Assembly (NCBI GenBank): GCA_021773015.1
Contig: JAJFKW010000002.1
Span: forward strand, 1 to 64,000
Direction of reading: 5' to 3'
From: Woeseia sp.
GTDB lineage: Bacteria; Pseudomonadota; Gammaproteobacteria; Steroidobacterales; Woeseiaceae
Length of the DNA: 64,000 bases
Part shown: positions 56,429 to 63,405 of the stretch, in pieces
How the letters are laid out: each line of letters begins with the position of its first letter
How positions within the stretch are numbered: the stretch's first letter is position 1
Notes under the pieces: model-generated
Databases searched by the model: none
The model's input: only the letters and a program-made list of their open reading frames with translations
Told to the model about the DNA's origin: nothing
Translations under genes and position numbers: made by a program

Positions 56429-57210
56429 TGGCATTGACGAAAAGAAATGCTAAGGCATTATTGATCGATGTTGGCAACACAAGTTTGAAGTGGGGCGTGC
56501 TTGCAGACAATCACATTGGTAAAACCGGTTCGATTACCCACGAACGACTAAAAGAAACGGGCTTTGCGGCGCTGACGTCGAAGGCACCACGCAGCATTGA
56601 TTGTGCAATGGTCTGCAATGTTGCGGGGGCGGGCATTGCCAGCAAGCTCACCGGTATTATTTCTGTGCATTGCAAAGTGTCAACGCGATTTGCTGCCTGC
56701 GAGAAATCAGCCTACGGGGTCACGAATGGATACAAACAAACCCGACGATTAGGTGTCGATCGCTGGGTAGCGATGGTTGGCGCTTTCAATGAATTCAAAT
56801 CGGCGTTGTGTATTGTGGATGCAGGAACTGCGGTAACGATCGATGCAATAGACAAAACTGGCTCGCATCTCGGCGGTCAGATCATCCCGGGACTGCAACT
56901 GATGGGACAGGCTTTGAGCAACCGTACCAGCGACATCGTTGCCACCGGCCAGCGAGCGAAAGATCCTGGCGATGGGTTGGGCATCTTTGGGCGCAGTACC
57001 AACGAAGCGGTGGCAAATGGCTCGCTGACGGCGATTTGTGGGGCCATCGAGCAGGCTGCGAAACGTATGCGGGCCGCGAGCCTGCGACCGAAAATCGTCT
57101 TGACCGGAGGAGATGCCTCCCGCATCCTTAAACAGCTGAATAACAACGCAATTCATCGCCCGCATCTCGTGTTGCAAGGGCTTTCGATAATGGTACAGAG
57201 CGACAAATGA
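56428..57210 (+). CDS. coaX: Type III pantothenate kinase
   Basis: A 260-residue kinase of the acetate/sugar kinase fold, first enzyme of coenzyme A synthesis. It has the N-terminal phosphate loop DVGNTSLKWG, the family segments RRLGVDRWVAMVGA and IVDAGTAVTIDAI, GGQIIPGLQLM and ILTGGDA-like VLTGGDASRIL. This type needs a monovalent cation and is not inhibited by CoA. ATG 56428 overlaps the birA stop. birA-coaX pairs are common. Confidence 0.95.
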   Translation: MALTKRNAKALLIDVGNTSLKWGVLADNHIGKTGSITHERLKETGFAALTSKAPRSIDCAMVCNVAGAGIASKLTGIISVHCKVSTRFAACEKSAYGVTNGYKQTRRLGVDRWVAMVGAFNEFKSALCIVDAGTAVTIDAIDKTGSHLGGQIIPGLQLMGQALSNRTSDIVATGQRAKDPGDGLGIFGRSTNEAVANGSLTAICGAIEQAAKRMRAASLRPKIVLTGGDASRILKQLNNNAIHRPHLVLQGLSIMVQSDK

Positions 57211-57893
57211 GAAACCTGCTGTTATTGCTGGTGCTTGCCAATATTTTGTATTTCGTTTGGAGCTGGTTCACCGAAACCCCGCCAGCGGCCGGTGTCGTGG
57301 TGGTGAATGAAAACGAACTGGGCCCGCCGCTCGAAGTTGCCGCGGCAACCAGCACAGACGCGGCCAACAGCGTTGGTGCGGTGTTGGGTTCTGGTAATTC
57401 ATCCGATTTGGCTGCCGTGGTCGGCAGATCGTGCGTCACCATTGGTCCTTTCAAGAGCAACGCGGAAGCGGATGGCGCTGTTGCAGCCTACGAAGGAGAG
57501 GGCATGCGAACGGGCGTTCGATCAACGCAAGGCCAAGTGTTCGTGGGCCATTGGGTACAGATTCGCGGCATCCCCGATCAGGCGCAGGTTAATGAGATCC
57601 TCGAAACACTCCGCGCGGGCGGCCTGGGCGAATCCTATCCGGTACCGGATGACGATGGCGGCTACAAGATATCGCTGGGCTTGTTCGGCGAAATGACGGG
57701 CGCGGAAAGAGTGGAATTACAGGCAAAGTCGCTGGATTTGGCAGCAGATATCACGCCGAGAATGCGCGAAGCGACGGTATTTTTCGTGGATTTAGCGCTG
57801 CCGCCAGGCGCGGGCGCCAAGGCAATCACGGAAAAATACGGGGAAGAGAAAGTAGCGCTCAGAGGGGCGGCAACCTGCCCCAGTTCGAGATAG
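57207..57893 (+). CDS. SPOR domain protein
   Basis: A 228-residue protein with an N-terminal membrane helix (about 3-20), a low-complexity linker and a C-terminal SPOR-like region (about 75-155, from SCVTIGPFKSNAEADGAVAAY to YKISLGLFG). SPOR domains bind denuded peptidoglycan at the division site. Its ATG overlaps the coaX stop (ATGA). It closes the operon before the tRNA gene. SPOR proteins commonly follow coaX. Confidence 0.87.
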   Translation: MRNLLLLLVLANILYFVWSWFTETPPAAGVVVVNENELGPPLEVAAATSTDAANSVGAVLGSGNSSDLAAVVGRSCVTIGPFKSNAEADGAVAAYEGEGMRTGVRSTQGQVFVGHWVQIRGIPDQAQVNEILETLRAGGLGESYPVPDDDGGYKISLGLFGEMTGAERVELQAKSLDLAADITPRMREATVFFVDLALPPGAGAKAITEKYGEEKVALRGAATCPSSR

Positions 57894-57988
57894 CGGAAAA
57901 ACGCAGGCAAACGAGACAAGAACACTTGCCGAAAACGCGGGAAAAGCGAATAATGCGGCCCGCCTGAGCATCCTCAGGCCAGAACTAA

Positions 57989-58064
57989 GCCGGTATAGCT
58001 CAGTTGGTAGAGCAACTGATTTGTAATCAGTAGGTCCCGTGTTCGATTCATGGTGCCGGCACCA
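57989..58064 (+). tRNA. tRNA-Thr (anticodon TGT), CCA encoded
   Basis: A complete cloverleaf. The acceptor arms GCCGGTA and TGCCGGC pair. The D arm AGCTCAGTTGGTAGAGC follows. The anticodon stem CTGAT/ATCAG flanks the loop TTGTAA with TGT. The T arm has GTTCGATTC, and the 3' end is ACCA. The genes just downstream differ in character from those upstream, so this is probably the integration site of a mobile element. Confidence 0.96.
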
Positions 58065-58079
58065 TAAAATCAATGACTT

Positions 58080-58105
58080 AGCCCCTCCACCGTGAAGGGC
58101 TTTTT
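58080..58105 (+). terminator. Probable terminator of the tRNA transcript
   Basis: AGCCC and GGGCT can form a 5-bp stem followed by TTTTT. The stem is short, so this is a modest call. Confidence 0.5.
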
Positions 58106-58107
58106 CG

Positions 58108-58130
58108 TATGTAGACACTATGTAGACAAC
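58108..58130. repeat. Tandem repeat next to tRNA-Thr
   Basis: TATGTAGACAC is directly followed by TATGTAGACAAC. Short tandem repeats beside a tRNA 3' end resemble the arm-binding sites of tyrosine integrases. No integrase gene is in the window. Confidence 0.6.
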
Positions 58131-58491
58131 ACTATACTGGTTAGCGGAAGTCCTCAGGCCCTCCATTCTTGGCCCGCCGATATAGGCTAAGTTCATCAGT
58201 CGCGCTTTGCTAAGGCCGCAGATACTCCCTGCGGACCTTAGAAACGGCATCGGCAGATCTCTTTAGTTGCGACAAAGCGCTGATTGCTACCATTGAAAAC
58301 CTTAACTACCGACCCAACAAAAAGACCTCATTTTCCTATCGACATCATTACAGATCGCGCCCGTGCGGGACGAAGTTAAGTCGACTTAGAGCTTTGTGTT
58401 CTATGTAACACCGACCGGCACTAGGTGCTTGGCTACCTGATATCCCGCATACTCCCGCAGAATTTGATCTAAATTGATATGGTGAACTCAG

Positions 58492-59121
58492 ATGACATCA
58501 AAAGATGACAAACATGCTCATTACATCGAAATTTGGGCAAAAGCTGTAGATACGCAAATGCATTTTAACGAAATGTCGGTAAAGTCTCGCCAGATTGGCC
58601 TTACTTTCGTTGCTGCAGTACTGGGCGTTGCAGTTGTGTTGATTAGCAAAAGTGAAGACTTTACATTCTATGTCGGTGAAGGCCCCTATTTTGAAGTTCA
58701 CGTTGCGGTCTTACTAATACTTGGGGCGCTCATAGCGCTTTACGCCGTACGAGAACTGGATCTAAACGTCTATCATAAAATGCTTCGTGGTGCGGTAACG
58801 TTCGGAGAGGATTTTGAACAGAACTACATGAAAGAGATATTCGACTTAGAGAAAGGGATGACTCAAGCCATTTCACATTTCAGTAGGTTTGAAGACGCTG
58901 GGAAGGCTATGGCGAGTGAGTCAACGAAATTCAAATATTCCGGAAAAAAACAGGTTACGGCTGAAGATAAGATTCGAAAATTTTATCGAAATACGTTTAT
59001 CACGCTTGGAGCTGCTGCAATAGCTATGTTTATTGCTACAAATGTAAATACGTGGTGGCCGTCGGATTCTGAAGATGAGACTCCAAGTGTCGAAGAGGAA
59101 ATAGTGCGTCCAACCAAATAA
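58492..59121 (+). CDS. Membrane protein of unknown function (element cargo)
   Basis: A 209-residue protein. The N-terminal part AVDTQMHFNEMSVKSRQIGL precedes two membrane helices (about 34-52 and 67-90), a cytoplasmic helical region (about 95-160) and a third helix (about 172-187), then an acidic tail. The layout (amphipathic start, paired helices, helical soluble part) is seen in several small effector-type membrane proteins of mobile elements, but I do not recognise the family. The HAD gene follows after 20 bases in the same direction, so the two form a unit. Confidence 0.6.
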   Translation: MTSKDDKHAHYIEIWAKAVDTQMHFNEMSVKSRQIGLTFVAAVLGVAVVLISKSEDFTFYVGEGPYFEVHVAVLLILGALIALYAVRELDLNVYHKMLRGAVTFGEDFEQNYMKEIFDLEKGMTQAISHFSRFEDAGKAMASESTKFKYSGKKQVTAEDKIRKFYRNTFITLGAAAIAMFIATNVNTWWPSDSEDETPSVEEEIVRPTK

Positions 59122-59141
59122 ATCCTTCTAGAAGATCAGAT

Positions 59142-60053
59142 ATGCCCAATACAACTAAACTGCTGGTGTGCGATCTTGATAACACGCTGTACGATTGGCT
59201 CGGCTACTTTGTTCCTTCTTTCTACGCCATGGTCGAAGAGGTCGTGCGCATTGCCGATTGCGATCGGGACTTATTGCTGGACGATTTTCGAGCGATTCAT
59301 CAGCATCACCACGATGCGGAGCATCCGTTCGCCCTACTGGAAACTGACACAATTAGGCGCATATTCGCGAACCAGACTGTCAAAGAGACTGCGACGATAC
59401 TTGCGCCCGCTTTTCGTGCTTTTAACTCCACACGAGAAGAAACACTCCGCCTACATCAAGGGGTTGCCGATACTTTGAGCTTGCTAAAGCAAGCGAACAT
59501 AGTTCTTGTAGCTCACACAGAGAGTAATCTTTATGCGGTTATTGATCGTTTAACGAGGCTTGGCCTGACGGACTTTTTTTCGAAGATCTATTGTAGAGAA
59601 AGGACGGTGACGTTACACCCCGATCCTACAAGGCAACTAACGCAAGTTCGTGAATTTCCGATGAGAAAAGTGATTGAACTCAGTCGCCAAAGTCGAAAGC
59701 CGAACAAAACTGTACTTTTAGAAATTTGTAATAGCGAGGGTGTCTTGCCGAGTCAATCCGCATACGTGGGAGATAGCATTGCGAGGGACGTCATGATGGC
59801 AAAGGATGCCGGGGTTCGATCGATTTGGGCGAAGTACGGAACGAAGCACACACAAGAAGACTGGTTGAGACTTGTTCGGATTTCACACTGGACGCAAGAA
59901 GATGTTGTGTGGGAGAAACGAGCGGAATCAGCGGCGGCAACGATTGAGCCTGACTACGTTGCGGAACGGTCTTTTCAAGATGTGCTTTTAGCAATCGGAG
60001 AAGTTAACGATCAATTTGATACTCGGATGCTCAAGAAAGAGAATGCAAGCTAA
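59142..60053 (+). CDS. HAD superfamily hydrolase (phosphatase-like)
   Basis: A 303-residue HAD protein with motif I DLDNTLYDW (about 11-19), motif II in LVAHTESN, a motif III Lys in RKPNKTV, and motif IV in YVGDSIARDVMMAKDAG. Two Asp in motif I and GDS-D in motif IV fit a phosphohydrolase. The C-terminal 60 residues extend beyond the usual domain. It is paired with the membrane protein gene upstream. The substrate is unknown; nucleotide or sugar phosphates are typical of the family. Confidence 0.8.
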   Translation: MPNTTKLLVCDLDNTLYDWLGYFVPSFYAMVEEVVRIADCDRDLLLDDFRAIHQHHHDAEHPFALLETDTIRRIFANQTVKETATILAPAFRAFNSTREETLRLHQGVADTLSLLKQANIVLVAHTESNLYAVIDRLTRLGLTDFFSKIYCRERTVTLHPDPTRQLTQVREFPMRKVIELSRQSRKPNKTVLLEICNSEGVLPSQSAYVGDSIARDVMMAKDAGVRSIWAKYGTKHTQEDWLRLVRISHWTQEDVVWEKRAESAAATIEPDYVAERSFQDVLLAIGEVNDQFDTRMLKKENAS

Positions 60054-60163
60054 ATTCAAAAAACTGATTCTGATATATCGATGATCGGTATCCTAGTCGA
60101 GCAACGATATAAGAAAATGTAGCTTGACTGAGTAGTACTATTGCGGAGTCTCATGGCGTGTAC

Positions 60164-60964
60164 TTAGAGTTGCTTTAGCCCGTTCACGACAACCCACATG
60201 AGCGAAGAAAATTTCGTTTTTATGCGGCGCACAACGCATTGATCATTCGAATTATGTACGGCGCCTATGCGTTGCGGGTTAACGGCACTAAGCGCTTTAG
60301 TTAGTTGAATATCTTCCGAAGTTGGTTGTACAAGTCGTTCGTATGTATTTGCGAGGCTACCGAGCGTCATTTTCGAAATTCTCGCTAAAGTCACCTGTTT
60401 TCCGACCAAGGCCGCATGCCCATTTGCGGTTCGACGTCTAAGCCTTTCTCGTGCGCCATCCTCCAGTAGCTGGCACGCGTCTTTGAATCCATCAATCCAA
60501 TCTCCTCGGTTGATCTTCGCGTACGCATCAGTCATTTGCCGCTTTATAGGTCTGTCTATGCCCGAGAGGCTAGGGAGGCTAACTACGACCGACAGATCCC
60601 GCTCGCGAATCAATTCAGTTATGCCCTCGGGCCCTGATTGATAAACGCCGATGCCAAGTTGTCGAATTTGAGCCAAATGCAGGCCACTAATCGTCGTTGC
60701 TACGGGGACCAGGAGCGCAACGTATGATTCTTTCTGTCTGCATTTTCCATAAGAAGCCCAGTCTTTGAGAACTTGCATTGGGCACGATGAGTTCACTTCG
60801 ACGAAGTACCTTGCAACTCCTCTGCTTCCTCGCAGTGTAGGTGTACCCGGGTATTCAATATCTGAGGGCTCGATACCTACGCTAAAATTTCTGTCGCGTA
60901 AATATGCTGTGAAACTTACCGCGTGTTCCACGAGGTCGAGATCTAGTGTTAAATATTTCGCCAC
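60164..60964 (-). CDS. Hypothetical protein, element operon end
   Basis: A 266-residue soluble protein beginning at GTG 60964 (AGGT eight bases upstream). A mixed alpha/beta core (about 45-115) contains ARYFVEVNSS and YVALLVPVAT, then LGIGVYQSG. This pattern hints at a nuclease-like (PD-D/ExK) fold, but the usual E-x-K triad is not clear. The remainder is helical and basic. It follows the ParB-like gene after six bases and is the last gene of the minus-strand operon. Function unknown. Confidence 0.6.
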   Translation of the reverse strand: MAKYLTLDLDLVEHAVSFTAYLRDRNFSVGIEPSDIEYPGTPTLRGSRGVARYFVEVNSSCPMQVLKDWASYGKCRQKESYVALLVPVATTISGLHLAQIRQLGIGVYQSGPEGITELIRERDLSVVVSLPSLSGIDRPIKRQMTDAYAKINRGDWIDGFKDACQLLEDGARERLRRRTANGHAALVGKQVTLARISKMTLGSLANTYERLVQPTSEDIQLTKALSAVNPQRIGAVHNSNDQCVVRRIKTKFSSLMWVVVNGLKQL

Positions 60965-60970
60965 GCTGAC

Positions 60971-61915
60971 CTAGGTTTTGAGAAGTTTCGAAATCAACCG
61001 TCTGAGGTTTACAAGGCGTTCTCGAAGGGCTTCGCTGACCTCGAATTCCCTTTCGACAATTTCCGTAACGCGGCCTTCCACGCGATCTACCAAAACTTCT
61101 ACCGAATGTTGGAAGTCGAATTCTTCAACCGTGTCTTCAAAGAGTTCTCTGATGGAATAAGTTTTGTTTTTGACGAATTTCTTCGTAACTCTTACAGCTT
61201 CTTCCAGCGAGATTTCGTCACGGTCTACCGCCCGCGCCAACCTCGAGAATTTCCGTGGGTCAACCGTACTTGTAATAACCCCAGTCCGAAATTTCGCGAT
61301 AATCGCTTGGCGAAATTTCTCTTCGAAACTTGTTGTCACGATGATGTCGCGATTAACCAAGGCTCGGCCAGCAGCGGTAGCCTCGAGTACATGATCAACT
61401 GTGATCTGCTGCTGAGAGCGGGGCTTTTCCAGCTCTTTCATAAGCATATCTTTGTAGTGATTGGGTAGCGCAAGGAGCTTTTTGTATCTGCGTACTTCAC
61501 CTCTCGTAAGCGAAGCCAATTCTGCCAGTTGTTTTTCCGTTGGCTTCTTATCATTCTGTTTGAAAAAAAGTGATTCGAGGACCTCCAACTTTAATGCGGT
61601 CGGCAGCGGGTCCCATTCGTTCCTACGATGATGAATGGCGAACATCATCATCAGATTCTGCAGTTTCCCCGGTTTGGCCTGTAGATTGACTGGGATTTTT
61701 TGCAGTCCTATTTTTATCGCGCATCGCCACCGTCGCTCACCATCCAAAATTGTGTATGACGATCCGTCTTTATATACCGTAAGGGGCACCAGAATTCCTT
61801 GCTGCTGGATGCTATCCCGCAATGCATCGAGTTCTTCCTGATGGAAAATCAAACGAGGATTTTCAGGATTCGGCGTAAGTTTCTTAACTGGAATGAGTTC
61901 TACGGTTTCTGTCAT
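60971..61915 (-). CDS. ParB/Srx-type DNA-binding protein
   Basis: A 314-residue protein with an N-terminal ParB-like domain (about 5-100): IPVKKLTPNPENPR, GILVPLTVYKDGSSYTILDG and GERRWRCAIK (58-68), the nucleotide-binding signature. A helical middle (about 130-160) includes KQLAELASLTRGEVRRYKK, a helix-turn-helix. A charged C-terminus follows. True ParA is absent, so plasmid partition is not shown; ParB-like proteins of elements also regulate or bind DNA near methylases. Its ATG lies four bases after the methylase stop. Confidence 0.82.
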   Translation of the reverse strand: MTETVELIPVKKLTPNPENPRLIFHQEELDALRDSIQQQGILVPLTVYKDGSSYTILDGERRWRCAIKIGLQKIPVNLQAKPGKLQNLMMMFAIHHRRNEWDPLPTALKLEVLESLFFKQNDKKPTEKQLAELASLTRGEVRRYKKLLALPNHYKDMLMKELEKPRSQQQITVDHVLEATAAGRALVNRDIIVTTSFEEKFRQAIIAKFRTGVITSTVDPRKFSRLARAVDRDEISLEEAVRVTKKFVKNKTYSIRELFEDTVEEFDFQHSVEVLVDRVEGRVTEIVEREFEVSEALRERLVNLRRLISKLLKT

Positions 61916-61919
61916 TTGA

Positions 61920-62729
61920 TCAAATCTCGGCTTCGAAATTACTGATAAATACTTCTACTGCTTTTCTTCTATGCTCGGCAAATCCTGCTACGTTTCGTTG
62001 GGCCATTTTTCTCTTAACGAACCACCCCTGCGCCACTTTCTTAGTCTCTGGGCTCTGTGCGTAGCTAACCACAAAGTAAGCACCTCGATTGTTTATGAGC
62101 TCGAGAACTTCAGTTAAACGATCAACATCGTAAATCCCGAACGTGTTTGCAGAATATTGCCTAAAAATTCGCCGATTGCTAACTGCGTAGGGAGGATCCA
62201 AATAAACGAAATCACCATTGCGCACATACTGATTCACTAGATCCGAGAAATCCTTCGACTCCAAGTTAGCGTTTCGAAGTAATTTGGATGCAGACTTGAA
62301 TCGCTCATATTGCGGTATTCCACCCGTCCGAGCACCGCCATAGGGAACGTTAAATACGCCCTGTTGGTTTGTGCGGTAAATTCCGTTGAAGCAGTTTCGA
62401 TTCAAGTACAAAAATCGGACCGAACGATCGAAAACGTTCATTTGTGTTGGGTCGAGCGACCGAATGTTGTAGTACTCGGTTTCCGACTTTGGAATTGAAA
62501 CTACTGCGTCGTAGAGTTTCTTCGGCGTCCTGCGCAGTGCTCGATACGCGCTAATTAGTTCGCGGTTTACGTCGTTCAGAACAGCTTGCTCTGGCTCAAT
62601 CGCAAAAAACAATGCCGCGGACCCCGCGAACGGCTCAACGTATCGCGTTGCTTCGCAAGTATGCCAATAGTCAGCAAGGCTCGGCAGCAACTTTCGCTTA
62701 CTGCCGGCCCAGCGAAGGATGGTATCCAT
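61920..62729 (-). CDS. Dam-type DNA adenine N6-methyltransferase (D12 class)
   Basis: A 269-residue methylase with the expected motif order: the N-terminal WAGSKRKLL (7-15), the AdoMet pocket VEPFAGSAALFF (31-42), and the catalytic DPPY at 178-181. It would methylate adenine, probably a short palindrome such as GATC. No restriction partner is evident, so it is an orphan methylase or part of the element's regulation or defence evasion. It sits between a small gene and the ParB-like gene in the minus-strand operon. Confidence 0.9.
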   Translation of the reverse strand: MDTILRWAGSKRKLLPSLADYWHTCEATRYVEPFAGSAALFFAIEPEQAVLNDVNRELISAYRALRRTPKKLYDAVVSIPKSETEYYNIRSLDPTQMNVFDRSVRFLYLNRNCFNGIYRTNQQGVFNVPYGGARTGGIPQYERFKSASKLLRNANLESKDFSDLVNQYVRNGDFVYLDPPYAVSNRRIFRQYSANTFGIYDVDRLTEVLELINNRGAYFVVSYAQSPETKKVAQGWFVKRKMAQRNVAGFAEHRRKAVEVFISNFEAEI

Positions 62730-62733
62730 TTAC

Positions 62734-62946
62734 CTAACCAGTCATCTTGTCTGTTGCAACGAATTGTAGTTCGTTTGGGTTGACGTGTCCGTACTTTATC
62801 CGTACCGGCGTAGATTCTAATCTCACACGGGACTGACGTGCGGGCTGCACAACCGTATAATTCTCGATGGATGGTGTCTTCTTTGATGAACTAAGGCCAT
62901 TAACTTGGCATAGGTATGCTGAAATCATGAGCATTTTTGTACTCAC
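62734..62946 (-). CDS. Small protein of the element operon
   Basis: A 70-residue frame whose GTG start overlaps the stop of the ssDNA-binding gene (GTGA) and which ends four bases before the methylase ATG. It is basic and shows no motif. The tight packing supports translation; the ATG at 62934 is another start. Unknown role. Confidence 0.5.
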   Translation of the reverse strand: MSTKMLMISAYLCQVNGLSSSKKTPSIENYTVVQPARQSRVRLESTPVRIKYGHVNPNELQFVATDKMTG

Positions 62947-63233
62947 TTCGTCTTGATCGCTAGTTCCGCAAACTTTATGGCCTCATTGAGCGGCGTCAAT
63001 GAGGGATATGCCATTTCTAGTCTCTCGTACTTATCAGGCCTGAAGGATTTGGCCGAGACCGTGTATAGGCCCTCTTGATATTGGCTGTCGCTCGGAATCG
63101 AAATTTCCACGACACGAGGTCGCCGATTTTTTTCGACAGTTTCCGCCTCCTGGAATCGTATCGCGAAATCGGTTCCGTCTTTCTTAGTGATCTTGCGTTG
63201 GTGAACTGGTTCGAACACTTTTAAAATTAGCAT
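62943..63233 (-). CDS. Single-stranded DNA-binding protein, inovirus gene V-like
   Basis: A 96-residue protein with a strand-rich pattern: RRPRVVEISIPSDSQYQEG, YTVSAKSFRPDKYERLE, then the Leu-Pro turn near the end. This is the pattern of the helix-destabilising ssDNA-binding proteins of filamentous phages. Such proteins coat ssDNA made by rolling-circle replication. Its ATG 63233 has AGAGGT seven bases upstream; a TTG nine codons earlier is possible. It lies just after the replication initiator gene and its hairpin. Confidence 0.65.
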   Translation of the reverse strand: MLILKVFEPVHQRKITKKDGTDFAIRFQEAETVEKNRRPRVVEISIPSDSQYQEGLYTVSAKSFRPDKYERLEMAYPSLTPLNEAIKFAELAIKTK

Positions 63234-63240
63234 CGAAAAT

Positions 63241-63405
63241 ACCTCTATTAATTTGTACAAATTTCAGACGTACTCTGCCCGTCAAGCAACGAAGGGCACA
63301 GTGCGTCGTACAGTTATTGACAGGACTCCAAGGGTCCCCGACTTAGCGGGCCTTGACCCGGGGACCCCTGCCGACTGTGGTCTTCGCAGCTTGTCCCGGC
63401 CCCCG
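63241..63405. other. GC-rich inverted-repeat region after the initiator gene, possible origin
   Basis: A GC-rich stretch between the initiator and the ssDNA-binding gene. GGGTCCCCG (63332-63340) and CGGGGACCC (63359-63367) form a 9-bp perfect hairpin with an 18-base loop. Such a stem-loop could be a terminator or the nicking origin of a rolling-circle element. No conserved nick sequence was recognised. Confidence 0.5.

Larger units (their letters stand above)
58065..58491. other. Junction region between tRNA-Thr and the integrated element
   Basis: 427 bases without a gene. It contains a weak terminator-like AGCCC...GGGCT stem followed by five T residues (58080-58105), then two tandem copies of a TATGTAGACA unit (58108-58130). 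The rest shows no reading frame of note. The position just after a tRNA 3' end suits an attachment-site flank. Confidence 0.55.

Noticed and set aside
57792-58250. Minus-strand frame of 152 codons
   Set aside because: It crosses the tRNA-Thr gene in antisense and overlaps the SPOR gene; the internal peptide is the well-known product of reading a tRNA backwards.
60971-61915. Plasmid partition (ParAB) locus
   Set aside because: No ParA ATPase and no parS-like repeats are visible, so only a ParB-like protein is called.
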